64,000 nucleotides of DNA from CAIVPM01 sp964615145 (GCA_964615145.1 CAZTOP010000007.1:1-64000), one strand, 5' to 3'. Shown: positions 13,972 to 24,586, counted from the stretch's first letter. Translations and numbers: made by a program. The notes: generated from the sequence alone by a model not told the origin.

Positions 13972-16863
13972 ATGAAATTAAGTAATGTAATATTATTTTT
14001 ATTTATTGCTATAAGTAGCAATTGTCAACTGCTTAGTTGGTCTCCTCAATACATACAAGAAACATCGCCTACCATCGAAATTACCTGCGATGCTACACTT
14101 GGAAATAAAGGAATTAAAGATTACACTCCCACTAATGATATATATGTTCACATAGGCGTTATAACAACAGCAAGTACTAGTAACAGCGATTGGAAAGGTT
14201 CAAAATTTACATGGGCATCAACAACCGCTTTGGCTAATGCAGCTTACTTAGGCTCTAATAAATGGAAGTTTACAATTACAGGCGGATTAAGAACCTATTT
14301 TGGAATTACAAATCCATCTGAAAAAATTTTAAAAATTGCCATTCTTTTCAGAAATGGAGCAGGTACAAAAGTGTTAAGAAATGCCGATGCAAGTGATATG
14401 TATGTACCAGTTTATGACAACGGACTTTACACAAGAATTGACAATCCTTTAAGAACACCATTTTATAAGCTAGGGACAGAGGTAATAACAAAGGCAGTAA
14501 ATGACAATGTTGCCATTACAACTACAGCAAGTCTGTCCTCTACAATGAAAATATATTTTAATGGTAATTTACTATCTACTAACTCTGGGGTTACACAAGC
14601 CACAGCAAATCCACAAATTACTGCTGTGGGTGTACAAACAATAGTTTCTGAAGTTACAGATGGTGTAAATACCGCTACAGATACAGTTAAGTTTTTAGTT
14701 GCAGGAAACGTAAATATTGCAGCATTGCCTGCAGGTATTACTAAAGATGGTATTTATTATGAATCAGACCCAACTGCTGTTACTCTTGTTTTATATGCAC
14801 CCGGTAAAACCACTATTTCTGCGCTAGGAGATTTTAATAATTGGACAGAAACATTGATTCACCAAATGAATAAAACTCCTGATGGAAAATATTTTTGGTT
14901 AAGAATTACAGGCTTAACATCTGGTCAGGAATATGCATATCAATATTTAATAGACGGCACATTAAAAGTTGCAGATTATAATGCAGAAAAAGTTTTAGAT
15001 CCTTGGAATGATCAATATATTTCTGCATCAACATACCCTAATTTAAAGCCTTATCCAACTGGGTTAACTTCAGGAATTGTAAGTGTGCTTCAAACAAATA
15101 AAACACCTTATAACTGGCAGTATAGTTTTACAAGACCCAACAAAAAAAATCTTATGATTTATGAAATGTTGGTGAGAGATTTTGTAGCCAATAAAAACTA
15201 TCAAACTATTAAAGATTCTATTGCATATTTAAAAAATCTTGGAGTTAACACAATTGAACTAATGCCTGTAATGGAGTTTGAAGGAAATAATAGTTGGGGA
15301 TATAATCCTGCTTTTTTTTTGGCTCCAGATAAATATTATGGAACAGAAACAGCATTAAAACAATTGATAGACGAATGTCATAAAAATGGAATTGCTGTTG
15401 TGTTAGATATAGCATTGAATCATGCTTTTGGAAGTTGTCCAATGGTTCAAATGTATTGGGATGGCGTTAATAATAAACCAGCAATTAATAATCCTTGGTT
15501 TAATCCTGATGCCAAACATCCCTTCAATGTTGGGTACGATTTTAATCACGAAAGCCAGGCTACAAAAGATTTTGTAGATAAAGTTATTACACATTGGTTA
15601 ACAAATTATCAGGTAGATGGATTTAGATGGGATTTATCAAAAGGATTTACTCAAGTAAACAGTGGAGCAGATGTTGGTATGTGGGGAAACTATGATGCAA
15701 GCAGAATTGCCATTTGGAAAAGAATTTATGATAAAATGCAAGCTGTTTCTCCAAACTCTTATTGTATTTTAGAACATTTTGCAGCCGATAACGAAGAAAT
15801 TGAATTAGCCAATTATGGTATGTTGCTTTGGGGTAATAGTAACTATAATTTTAATCAGGCAAGTATGGGCTATGCTACAGATTGGGATTTTAGTAGAGCT
15901 ATTCATACTAACAGAGGCTGGACAACTCCTAATTTAATTACATACGCCGAAAGCCACGATGAAGAAAGGCTCATGTATAAAAATATTAATAATGGTAATG
16001 TAAATGGCAGCTACAATATAAAGGATTTGAACACAGGTCTTAGACGTCAAGAAATGGTAGCAGCTTTTTTAACGATGATTCCTGGTCCTAAAATGGTTTG
16101 GCAAATGGGAGAGTTAGGTTATGACTATTCAATTAATACTTGTTCTAATTTAACTGTAAATAATAATTGCCGCTTAGATGAAAAGCCAATTAAATGGGAT
16201 TATTTAAACAATACAAATAGGAAAAACCTGTATAATATTTACTCTAAGTTATTTGCTATTCGAAACAGTTCATTATATAACTCAGCTTTTATCTCTGGTG
16301 CAGTATCCTCTAGTTTGTCTGCTGCAATAAAACAAATTACCGTAGGAGATGCAAATTTACGAGTTGTGGTAGTTGGTAATTTTGGTACAAGCACTACACC
16401 TGCTTCTGTAAGTTTTCCAAATACGGGAACTTGGTATAGTTACTTAACTGGAACCACTGTGAATGTAACAGGTACAACCTATAGTATGCTATTTCAGCCA
16501 GGAGATTATTATGTGTTTACAAATCAAAACTTGAATGCTTTGTTAAGCATAGCTAATAACCCCAATGCACCGGTAATTGTAAATAATATTAATAAAATAA
16601 GCGTATCTGTTAAACCAAATCCAGTTATTTCAAGTTCTGTTGTTGAATATGAACTGCCAAATTATGGTAAACTAAATTTGAATATATTAGATGCTAATGG
16701 CCGACTAATAGCTAATATTTTCAATGGTTATAAACCAAAGGGTGTTCATCAAACCAACATAAAAAATAATAATGTATTACAAAATTTAAGTGCTGGTATT
16801 TATTTTTTACAGTTTGATTTCAATGGCAAAATACAAATTGAAAAACTAATAGTAACTCAATAA
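13972..16863 (+). CDS. Secreted GH13 alpha-amylase-family enzyme with T9SS sorting domain
   Basis: This 963-residue protein begins with a signal peptide (about 1-20), followed by N-terminal domains of about 250 residues. An E-set/CBM48-like module (VTLVLYAPGKTTISALGDFNNW) comes next, then a GH13 barrel. Catalytic residues are visible: DGFRWDLSKGF with the nucleophile near 554, ILEHFA with the acid/base Glu near 600, and ESHDEERL with the third Asp near 663. The last about 85 residues (VSVKPNPV...LSAGIYFLQFDFNGK) form a T9SS type A sorting domain, so it should be exported by the type IX system and attached to the surface or released. It likely cleaves starch, pullulan or glycogen. It is first in the operon, 37 nt before susC. 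Confidence 0.92.
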   Translation: MKLSNVILFLFIAISSNCQLLSWSPQYIQETSPTIEITCDATLGNKGIKDYTPTNDIYVHIGVITTASTSNSDWKGSKFTWASTTALANAAYLGSNKWKFTITGGLRTYFGITNPSEKILKIAILFRNGAGTKVLRNADASDMYVPVYDNGLYTRIDNPLRTPFYKLGTEVITKAVNDNVAITTTASLSSTMKIYFNGNLLSTNSGVTQATANPQITAVGVQTIVSEVTDGVNTATDTVKFLVAGNVNIAALPAGITKDGIYYESDPTAVTLVLYAPGKTTISALGDFNNWTETLIHQMNKTPDGKYFWLRITGLTSGQEYAYQYLIDGTLKVADYNAEKVLDPWNDQYISASTYPNLKPYPTGLTSGIVSVLQTNKTPYNWQYSFTRPNKKNLMIYEMLVRDFVANKNYQTIKDSIAYLKNLGVNTIELMPVMEFEGNNSWGYNPAFFLAPDKYYGTETALKQLIDECHKNGIAVVLDIALNHAFGSCPMVQMYWDGVNNKPAINNPWFNPDAKHPFNVGYDFNHESQATKDFVDKVITHWLTNYQVDGFRWDLSKGFTQVNSGADVGMWGNYDASRIAIWKRIYDKMQAVSPNSYCILEHFAADNEEIELANYGMLLWGNSNYNFNQASMGYATDWDFSRAIHTNRGWTTPNLITYAESHDEERLMYKNINNGNVNGSYNIKDLNTGLRRQEMVAAFLTMIPGPKMVWQMGELGYDYSINTCSNLTVNNNCRLDEKPIKWDYLNNTNRKNLYNIYSKLFAIRNSSLYNSAFISGAVSSSLSAAIKQITVGDANLRVVVVGNFGTSTTPASVSFPNTGTWYSYLTGTTVNVTGTTYSMLFQPGDYYVFTNQNLNALLSIANNPNAPVIVNNINKISVSVKPNPVISSSVVEYELPNYGKLNLNILDANGRLIANIFNGYKPKGVHQTNIKNNNVLQNLSAGIYFLQFDFNGKIQIEKLIVTQ

Positions 16864-16900
16864 AAACAATCGACTATTATATAACAACAAAAACAAAACT

Positions 16901-19897
16901 ATGAATCTTAAACGACTGTTTGTTGCGATGATGGTGTCATTATTTGCATTTGTAATGCAGGCACACGCACAAGACAAAGTGGTTACTGGTAAAGTAACTG
17001 ATGCATCGGGAGCTGCTGTTTCTGGTGTAACTATTAAAATCAAAAATGGAAAAGCATTGGGGTCAACCAAGCCCGATGGAACTTTTTCGGTAAAAGTGGT
17101 TGGGAGCCCAACTTTAGAATTTTCTTCAATTGGTTTTGCCACAATGGAAGCTCAGGTGCCGGCTACCGGACCTATGAATGTTTCAATTAAAGCTTCAAAA
17201 GATGATTTAAATGAAGTAGTGGTAAATATTGGTTATGGCTCATCAAAAAAGAAAGATTTAACAGGTTCAGTTGTATCTGTAACTTCAAAAGATTTTGTAA
17301 AGGGGGCTTTAACTACGCCTGAACAATTAATTACAGGTAAAGTTGCTGGTGTTGCTATTACTCCAAATGGAGGAGCACCGGGAAGTGGAAGTGTAATTAG
17401 AATTAGAGGTGGAGCATCATTAAATGCTAGTAATGACCCATTAATTGTTATTGATGGAGTTCCATTGGATAACAATGGAATTAGTGGTTCGGCAAATGCA
17501 TTAAACTTGATAAATCCTAATGATATAGAAAGTTTTAATATTTTAAAAGATGCGTCTGCTGCTGCTATTTATGGTTCTAGAGCATCAAACGGTGTTATCA
17601 TTATTACCACAAAAAAAGGAAGAGCAGGAAAAGCATCATTTAATTTTTCCACAACTTCAAGTATTTACACACCTACAGGAAGTGTAGATATATTATCTGC
17701 TCAACAATTTAGAGATTACGTAAAAGCAAATGGTTCATCAAGCGATGTTGCAATGCTTGGAAATGCTAATACAGATTGGCAAAAAGAAATCTATAAAACT
17801 TCTTTTGGCGTAGATAACAATTTAAGTATGACTGGAGCTATTTTTAAGAAAGTACCATTTAGAGCAAGTCTTGGTTATTTAAACCAACAAGGCATTTTAA
17901 AAGGCGGTAGTTTAAAAAGAACAACAGCATCTATAGGCTTGAGTCCTAAATTTTTTAAAGAACATCTTAAAGTAGACATTAACTTGAAGGGTGTAGTTAG
18001 TGAAAATAAATTTGCTAACGAAGGAGCCATAGGTTCTGCTGTTTCATTTGACCCAACACAAAGTATTTATGGACCCAATAATGAATTTGGAGGGTTTTAC
18101 CAATGGGTAGATCCAGGAGCTGATCCAAACTTGCGTTTAAACAGTTTGGCACCAAAAAATCCGGTTGGTTTAATTAACCAATACGATAATCGTTCACATG
18201 TAGAAAGAAGTATTGGCAATGTTCAATTTGAGTATAAATTTCACGGGTTTGAAGACTTAAAAGCTACTGTTAATTTAGGTTACGATATAGCTAGTGGACA
18301 CGGAAATGAAATAATAACAGATAGTGCTGGATCGGATTATAGAAGATTTAAAGATGCAAATGGAAAATTCCATGGTGGAAAAAACAATATTTATAAGCAA
18401 ACAAAACAAAACACCTTATTAGATGCTTATTTAAATTATGTTAAGGAAACAAGGTATGGTAAGTTTGATGCAATGATTGGTTATTCTTTTCAAAACTTTA
18501 AGTCTACAACTTATAATTATAACGACTTTACTTATGATGGATCAGTTGTTTCAACTCCAAAGTTTGATTACGACAAGCCAGAAAATACTTTGATTAGTGT
18601 TTATGGAAGATTGAACTATAATTACAAAGGAAAGTACTATTTAACTGCATCTGCACGTAAAGACGGGTCTTCTCGTTTTTCAAAAGCGAACAGATGGGGC
18701 ATCTTCCCTTCTTATGCTGTAGCTTGGAAAATAAACGAAGAGTCTTTCTTAAAAAACAGCAAATTGGTTAGCGACTTAAAACTAAGAGCGGGTTACGGAA
18801 AAACTGGTCAACAAGATGGTATTGACTTATATCTATACCAACAATCGTTTTATTACGGAGGCAATCAAAGCCAATATCAATTTGGGAATACCTATTATTC
18901 AACAGTTACACCTTCAGGGTATAATGCTAATTTAAGATGGGAAACTACCGAGATGAAAAACTTGGCTTTAGATTTTGGCTTTAAAAATAATCGTTTAACT
19001 GGTACAGTTGAATACTATGAAAGAACTACAAATGATTTATTAAACGATGCTCAACAATCTGCTGGCACCAACTTTACTAATAACATTAAGGCAAATGTTG
19101 GCTCAATGAAAAATAGTGGTCTCGAGGTTTCATTAAATTATGCGATAATTAAGAAGAGAGATTTGAATTGGGATGTTGCATATAATATTACATATAATAA
19201 AAATGAAATTACCAACCTAACTATAGCACCCGATCCAACTTTTAAAGGCAATCAGTATGGTGGAATTTCTGGAGGAACAGGTAACACTGTTCTAGTAAAT
19301 TCAGTTAGTTATGCAAGAGGGTCCTTCTTTATGTACAAACAAGTATATGATGAAAAAACAGGGAAACCAATCGAAAATTTATTTGAAGATAAAAACAGAG
19401 ACGGTCAAATTAATTCAAATGATTTGTACCAGTACAAACAAGTTGACCCAAGAGTATTTATGGGTTTAAGTTCTAATGTAACATACAAAAAATGGAATGC
19501 AGGTATTGTATTGCGTACAAATTTGGACAATTATTTATATAATAATATTAGAAGTGCGAGAGGCTTAAGAACAGAAGTATTACCAGGAAAAAAATATTTA
19601 AGCAATGCTTCTACTGAGGTTTTAGCCACAAATTTTAAAGGCGGCAATGATAAAATGTTTATCAGCGATTATTGGATTGAAAATGCTTCTTTTTTAAGAT
19701 GTGATAATATTAATGTTGGATACAACTTTGGAAAAGTTTTAAATAACAAAGCAGATTTAAGAGCAACCTTAAATGTTACAAATGTTTTTGTTATTACAAA
19801 GTACAAAGGTTTAGACCCTGAAATTTCTGGTGGTATAGACAATAATATTTACAAAAGACCTAGAGTATTTTCTTTAGGATTAAACTTATCATTCTAA
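16901..19897 (+). CDS. susC: SusC-family TonB-dependent outer-membrane transporter
   Basis: This 998-residue protein has a signal peptide (about 1-23), a CarboxypepD_reg-like domain beginning VVTGKVTDASGAAVSGVTIKIKNG, a plug domain (LNEVVVNIGYGSSKKKDLTGSVVSV; SGSVIRIRGGASLNASNDPLIVIDGVPLD; ILKDASAAAIYGSRASNGVI) and a long beta-barrel ending in an aromatic residue. These are the SusC/RagA hallmarks. With SusD it imports oligosaccharides using TonB energy. The neighbours, a GH13 enzyme and SusE-like lipoproteins, point to alpha-glucan oligomers. The SusD gene follows by 20 nt. Confidence 0.97.
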   Translation: MNLKRLFVAMMVSLFAFVMQAHAQDKVVTGKVTDASGAAVSGVTIKIKNGKALGSTKPDGTFSVKVVGSPTLEFSSIGFATMEAQVPATGPMNVSIKASKDDLNEVVVNIGYGSSKKKDLTGSVVSVTSKDFVKGALTTPEQLITGKVAGVAITPNGGAPGSGSVIRIRGGASLNASNDPLIVIDGVPLDNNGISGSANALNLINPNDIESFNILKDASAAAIYGSRASNGVIIITTKKGRAGKASFNFSTTSSIYTPTGSVDILSAQQFRDYVKANGSSSDVAMLGNANTDWQKEIYKTSFGVDNNLSMTGAIFKKVPFRASLGYLNQQGILKGGSLKRTTASIGLSPKFFKEHLKVDINLKGVVSENKFANEGAIGSAVSFDPTQSIYGPNNEFGGFYQWVDPGADPNLRLNSLAPKNPVGLINQYDNRSHVERSIGNVQFEYKFHGFEDLKATVNLGYDIASGHGNEIITDSAGSDYRRFKDANGKFHGGKNNIYKQTKQNTLLDAYLNYVKETRYGKFDAMIGYSFQNFKSTTYNYNDFTYDGSVVSTPKFDYDKPENTLISVYGRLNYNYKGKYYLTASARKDGSSRFSKANRWGIFPSYAVAWKINEESFLKNSKLVSDLKLRAGYGKTGQQDGIDLYLYQQSFYYGGNQSQYQFGNTYYSTVTPSGYNANLRWETTEMKNLALDFGFKNNRLTGTVEYYERTTNDLLNDAQQSAGTNFTNNIKANVGSMKNSGLEVSLNYAIIKKRDLNWDVAYNITYNKNEITNLTIAPDPTFKGNQYGGISGGTGNTVLVNSVSYARGSFFMYKQVYDEKTGKPIENLFEDKNRDGQINSNDLYQYKQVDPRVFMGLSSNVTYKKWNAGIVLRTNLDNYLYNNIRSARGLRTEVLPGKKYLSNASTEVLATNFKGGNDKMFISDYWIENASFLRCDNINVGYNFGKVLNNKADLRATLNVTNVFVITKYKGLDPEISGGIDNNIYKRPRVFSLGLNLSF

Positions 19898-19917
19898 ACT
19901 TTGAAAATAAAAGAATT

Positions 19918-21504
19918 ATGAAAAATAATATATTCAAAAGTGTGGGTATTGCATTAATGCTTAGTACAGCATTTGCTTCTTGCACTAAAAAACTAGATTT
20001 AACACCAACAAATTCCACTACAAGTACCGACGTATATGCATCTGCATCAGGTTATAGACAATCAATAGCAAAAGTATATAGTACGATGGCATTAACCGGT
20101 GGTGGTGGAGCAGGATCTAGCGACATTGCAGGAATTGACGCTGGAACATCAGATTTTTTACGCCTTTTTTGGAAGGCACAAGAGCTAAGTACAGACGAAG
20201 CTGTAGTTGCTTGGGGCGATCCAGGAATTCAAGATTTTCATTTAATGAACTGGGGTTCTACCAATCCAATGTTAACTGGATTATATTATAGAAGTCTATT
20301 CCAAATTACACTAGCAAATGATTTCATTCGCCAATCATCCGATGCAAAACTTGCTGAAAATGGAATAACTGGAACCGAAGCTGATGAAATTAGAAAGTAT
20401 AGAGCTGAGTCTAGATTTTTAAGAGCATATCAGTATTGGGTTTTAATGGATTTATTTGGAAATCCTCCATTCACTACTGATGCAGACGTTGTTGGTGCAT
20501 CATTGCCAAAGCAAATAGGACGCCCTGCTTTGTTCAATTATATAGAAACAGAACTAAAAGCCATTGAACCATTAGTTGCTGCTGCTAAAACTAATGAATA
20601 TGGCAGAGTAGATAGAGGGGCTGTTCAAGCACTTTTGGCTCGTTTGTATTTGAATGCAAAAACATATACAGGAACTGCTAGAAATGCAGATGCTGTAACT
20701 TATTCTAAAAAAGTTATTGATGCAGGTTATTCATTAATTAATGACTATACTCAATTAATGCTTGCAGATAATCATCAAAATACTAGTGAAAATATTTTTA
20801 CTATCAATTATGATGGAAAAAATACACAAACTTATGGCGGTACAACATTTTTAACACATGCATCAGTTGGGGGTGCAATGGCTGCGAGTGATTTTGGAAT
20901 TAATGGTGGCTGGTTTGGTACAAGAACTACAAAAAACATTGTTAACTTATACGTAGATTTAACATTTAACTCTGATAAAAGAGCACAATTTTTTAGAAGT
21001 GGACAAACTTTAGAGATAAATGATTTATCAAAGTTCACGGATGGTTACGCTGTTTCAAAATATAAAAATGTAACCAAAACAGGAACCGCTGGAAGTGATG
21101 CTACTTTTTGCGATATTGATATGCCAATATTTAGATTAGCCGAAATGTACTTAATTTATGGCGAAGCTACTGCACGTGGTGGTGGAGGAGATCTTTCATT
21201 AGCTCTAACTTATGTTAACAAACTCAGAGAAAGAGCTTATGGAAACGCCTCAGGAAATGTAACATCATCAGATGTTAATAATGTCGATTTTTATTTAGAC
21301 GAAAGAGCACGAGAACTTTTTTGGGAAGGATTTAGAAGAACAGATCTAATTAGATACAACAAATTTACTACTGCTAGTTACCTATGGCCTTGGAAAGGAG
21401 GTGCAAAAGGTGGAGCTGCTGTACAGGATTTTAGAAATCTATATCCAATTCCAGATAAAGATTTATCTGTAAATCCATACTTAAAACAAAATACTGGTTA
21501 TTAA
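19918..21504 (+). CDS. susD: SusD-family nutrient-binding lipoprotein
   Basis: This 528-residue protein has a lipoprotein signal (STAFASC, Cys about 21) and the SusD/RagB fold: N-terminal TPR-like helices (RKYRAESRFLRAYQYWVLMDLFG, RGAVQALLARLYLNAKTY) and the C-terminal block FYLDERARELFWEGFRRTDLIRY that family members share. It caps the SusC barrel and binds the glycan at the cell surface. Co-transcribed with susC and the SusE-like genes. Confidence 0.97.
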   Translation: MKNNIFKSVGIALMLSTAFASCTKKLDLTPTNSTTSTDVYASASGYRQSIAKVYSTMALTGGGGAGSSDIAGIDAGTSDFLRLFWKAQELSTDEAVVAWGDPGIQDFHLMNWGSTNPMLTGLYYRSLFQITLANDFIRQSSDAKLAENGITGTEADEIRKYRAESRFLRAYQYWVLMDLFGNPPFTTDADVVGASLPKQIGRPALFNYIETELKAIEPLVAAAKTNEYGRVDRGAVQALLARLYLNAKTYTGTARNADAVTYSKKVIDAGYSLINDYTQLMLADNHQNTSENIFTINYDGKNTQTYGGTTFLTHASVGGAMAASDFGINGGWFGTRTTKNIVNLYVDLTFNSDKRAQFFRSGQTLEINDLSKFTDGYAVSKYKNVTKTGTAGSDATFCDIDMPIFRLAEMYLIYGEATARGGGGDLSLALTYVNKLRERAYGNASGNVTSSDVNNVDFYLDERARELFWEGFRRTDLIRYNKFTTASYLWPWKGGAKGGAAVQDFRNLYPIPDKDLSVNPYLKQNTGY

Positions 21505-21525
21505 TAACAATTAAAATATCATAAT

Positions 21526-22368
21526 ATGAAATTTATTTCAAAAATATTAATGCTATCTTTTATATCATCTATATTGCTGATAGGTTGTAAAAAAGATGAA
21601 AATCAAATTTTTTATACAGGCGGCACAGCTCCTGTATTAAAATCTAGTTTGGCGAATGCTTCTGTTTTGCCACTTACTGAAGATAAAAAAGACTTGACAG
21701 CTCTTCAATTTTCATGGACAAATCCTAACTACACCTTTACAACTGGTGTAAGCTCTCAGGATGTAACTTATACAATTGAAATTGACACTACAGGATCAAA
21801 TTTTACATATTCCAATAAAAAGGAGTACCCTGTAATTGCTGATTTATCTAAAGCAATTACTTATGGCGATTTAAATAAGTTTTTAGTGGTAGATATGAAG
21901 TTAAAGGCAGAAGTAAATCACGAAGTTGAGTTTAGAGTAAAATCTAGTTTTAGCACTGGTGCTGGAGCTCTTTATTCTAATGTGTTTAAATACACAATTA
22001 AGCCTTATGCTATTGTAAAAGTTCCATTACCGGCTGGTGGAAACTTATATTTAGTTGGAGATGCAACTCCTGGTGGATGGAGTAATCCTGTACCCGATCC
22101 AAGTCAAAAGTTTACAAAAACTAGTGCTACTACCTATGAACTGACAGTTGCATTATCGGCAAATGCACACTTTTTACTATTACCTGAAAACGGAAGTTGG
22201 AGCAAAAAATATGCTGTAACAGATAATACACTAGTAGATTTATGGAAAGGAGGAGATTTTCAATTATATAGCTCTGGTGGTCAAGATATTCCTGGTCCAC
22301 CAACTGCAGGTAATTATAAAATTTCTGTCGATTTTCAAGAAGGAAAATTTACAGTTGTAAAATTATAA
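21526..22368 (+). CDS. SusE-like surface glycan-binding lipoprotein (one binding module)
   Basis: This 280-residue protein has a lipobox (LLIGC, Cys about 21), an N-terminal SusE-type immunoglobulin-like domain (LQFSWTNPNYTF) and a single C-terminal SusE/SusF starch-binding module (NLYLVGDATPGGWSNPVPDPSQKF; FLLLPENGSWSKKY). The pattern predicts surface binding of alpha-glucan near the SusCD complex. It is shorter than classical SusE, which has two modules. It lies between susD and a paralogue with two modules. Confidence 0.9.
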   Translation: MKFISKILMLSFISSILLIGCKKDENQIFYTGGTAPVLKSSLANASVLPLTEDKKDLTALQFSWTNPNYTFTTGVSSQDVTYTIEIDTTGSNFTYSNKKEYPVIADLSKAITYGDLNKFLVVDMKLKAEVNHEVEFRVKSSFSTGAGALYSNVFKYTIKPYAIVKVPLPAGGNLYLVGDATPGGWSNPVPDPSQKFTKTSATTYELTVALSANAHFLLLPENGSWSKKYAVTDNTLVDLWKGGDFQLYSSGGQDIPGPPTAGNYKISVDFQEGKFTVVKL

Positions 22369-22403
22369 ACAGCAATTCAATTAAAACTATCAAATAATTA
22401 ATT

Positions 22404-23561
22404 ATGAAATATTTATCAAAAACAATTTTGCTTTTTTCAATGGCAACTACTTTAATGGTAGCTTGTACAAAAGAAGGGGCATTACCAACATACAGCTCTG
22501 GAAGTAGTGTAGTATTAAGTAGCTCAAAAAACACAGTTGCTGTTGCCCCAGCAGATTCTAATGCAGTAGCACTTACATTAAGCTGGACAAGCCCAATGTA
22601 CGCAACAGACTCTAATACTGTTAAATATGTTTTGGAAATAGATTCTGCGGGAAGAAACTTTGCAAAATCTGTTAGTATGACTCTGTCCGGGTCACGCACA
22701 AAGTCTATTACAGGAAAAGAGTTAAATGATATTTTACTTGGTTTTGGATTTAATTTTAATGTGGCTTATGGAATAAATGCTCGTATTACTTCGTCTTATG
22801 CTAACAACAATGATATCAAAGTTTCTAATGTAATCAACATTACAGCTACACCTTATAAAGTGCCACCAAAAGTTGATCCTCCTGCAGGCGGTAAGTTGTT
22901 TTTAGTCGGTGGAGCTTCTGACGGAGGTTGGAATAATCCAGTACCGACTCCAAGTCAGGAATTTGCAAGAATTGATGAAACAACTTTTATGGGTGTTTTT
23001 AATTTAAAAGCAAATGATGAATTTTTAGTACTACCAGTAAATGGAGATTGGAGTCAAAAATATGCAACACCTAGTAATACTATAGCAGGAATACAAGATG
23101 GTGGCGATTTTAAATACTACACAAGTGGCGGTGATAATTTTAAAAGCCCTTCAACTGCAGGGATGTACTTAATTACTATGGATTTTCAAAGAGGAAGATT
23201 TACAATAGTACCATTCACAGGACCACAATTACCTAATGATTTATTTATGGTAGGCGATGCTACTCCAGGGGGATGGAATAATCCTGTTCCTGTGCCATCT
23301 CAACAACTCACAAGATTAAATTCTTGTGTTTGGGAAATGACATCTTTAGCACTTACTGGAGGAAAAGAATTTTTGTTGCTACCTGTAAATGGAGACTGGA
23401 GTAATAAGTATTCTGTTGCTAATAAAACTTTGTCTGGCCTTTCGGCAGGTGGAAAATTTGGTTACAATTTACCAGATAATTTCCCTGGACCAACCAATAG
23501 TGGTAATTACAAAATACAAGTAAATTTTGCTACGGGATTATTTAAGACAACCCAATTATAA
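22404..23561 (+). CDS. SusE/SusF-like surface glycan-binding lipoprotein (two binding modules)
   Basis: This 385-residue protein has a lipobox (MVACTKEG, Cys about 20), an N-terminal SusE-type domain (LTLSWTSPMYATDSN) and two tandem starch-binding modules. Each has the same pattern: LFLVGGASDGGWNNPVPTPSQ with VNGDWSQKY, and LFMVGDATPGGWNNPVPVPSQ with VNGDWSNKY. It is a paralogue of the preceding gene with one more module, evidently by duplication. It is last in the operon and a terminator follows. Confidence 0.9.
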   Translation: MKYLSKTILLFSMATTLMVACTKEGALPTYSSGSSVVLSSSKNTVAVAPADSNAVALTLSWTSPMYATDSNTVKYVLEIDSAGRNFAKSVSMTLSGSRTKSITGKELNDILLGFGFNFNVAYGINARITSSYANNNDIKVSNVINITATPYKVPPKVDPPAGGKLFLVGGASDGGWNNPVPTPSQEFARIDETTFMGVFNLKANDEFLVLPVNGDWSQKYATPSNTIAGIQDGGDFKYYTSGGDNFKSPSTAGMYLITMDFQRGRFTIVPFTGPQLPNDLFMVGDATPGGWNNPVPVPSQQLTRLNSCVWEMTSLALTGGKEFLLLPVNGDWSNKYSVANKTLSGLSAGGKFGYNLPDNFPGPTNSGNYKIQVNFATGLFKTTQL

Positions 23562-23582
23562 TTTTTTATATAAAATTTATCG

Positions 23583-23617
23583 AACAGCTCTACAAATCTT
23601 GTAGGGCTGTTTTTTTA
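23583..23617 (+). terminator. Intrinsic terminator of the glucan-utilisation operon
   Basis: A 13-bp stem (23583-23595 with 23599-23611, one G-U wobble) with a 3-nt loop runs into seven T residues, directly after the last SusE/F-like gene. Confidence 0.85.
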
Positions 23618-23670
23618 TCTGTTATTGAAAACTACTATTCCTATACTTTTACAGCTATTAATTTTTTTCT

Positions 23671-24546
23671 ATGCTTTATTCAATGACCGGTTATGGACGT
23701 GCAGAACAAACTATTGGCGATAGAATTTTTATTGTTGAAATAAAATCGCTCAATGGCAAACAGTTTGATTTAAGAATGTTAACCCCCCAAATTCTTAAAC
23801 CCTTTGAAATAGAAATTAGAAATATAATTAATGAAGGATTAGAAAGAGGAAGTGTTGAATGTTTATTTAATATTAAATATAATGGAGCAACTAAACCAGT
23901 TACTGTTAATACAGAGCTGCTTAAAGCCTATTATAATAGCGTTAAGGAAGTAGCAGTAGAATTAAATGCAGACGATAATAATCTATTATCAGCGATATTG
24001 CGTTTGCCAGATGTTGTTATAAACTCAACAGATAACCTTAGCGAAGATGAGTGGCATCAATTTGAAGCATTGTTAAAAGCGGCAATTGACAACCTAAATA
24101 AACACCGGAAAAATGAAGGTGCAGCGTTAGAAGCAGAGCTCCTTAAAAGAGTTGATAATATTGAACTACACGAAGAAGCAATTAAGAAATTGGAACCACA
24201 AAGAAGAGAGAAAATAAAAGAAGGGTTAACAAAATTATTAACTGAGCAAGTGGGGAAAGAAAACTATGATGCTAATCGTTTGGAGCAAGAATTAATCTAT
24301 TACATAGAAAAAATAGATATTACAGAAGAACAAGTAAGATTAAAAAATCATATTTCTTATTTTAAAGATATTTTAAAAGGCAAAGAAAAAAGCAAAGGGA
24401 AAAAGTTATCTTTTATTTTACAAGAATTTGGACGAGAAATAAACACCACAGGTTCTAAAGCCAATAATGCAGATATTCAAAAGTTAGTAGTTTTAATGAA
24501 AGATGAAATGGAAAAAATGAAGGAACAAGTCTTAAATGTTTTATAA
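23671..24546 (+). CDS. yicC: YicC-family endoribonuclease
   Basis: This 291-residue protein starts MLYSMTGYGRAE, the family signature, and ends with the C-terminal block FILQEFGREINTTGSKANNADIQKLVVLMKDEMEKMKEQV. YicC/YloC proteins are RNases that act on structured or small RNAs; the middle is rich in charged coiled-coil-like helices. It is normal in length. A strong hairpin separates it from convergent cphA. In many genomes gmk follows, but here it does not. Confidence 0.93.
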   Translation: MLYSMTGYGRAEQTIGDRIFIVEIKSLNGKQFDLRMLTPQILKPFEIEIRNIINEGLERGSVECLFNIKYNGATKPVTVNTELLKAYYNSVKEVAVELNADDNNLLSAILRLPDVVINSTDNLSEDEWHQFEALLKAAIDNLNKHRKNEGAALEAELLKRVDNIELHEEAIKKLEPQRREKIKEGLTKLLTEQVGKENYDANRLEQELIYYIEKIDITEEQVRLKNHISYFKDILKGKEKSKGKKLSFILQEFGREINTTGSKANNADIQKLVVLMKDEMEKMKEQVLNVL

Positions 24547-24586
24547 AAAGGTTGGATGTGTGCTTTTTAGTGCATTATAATTGTTA

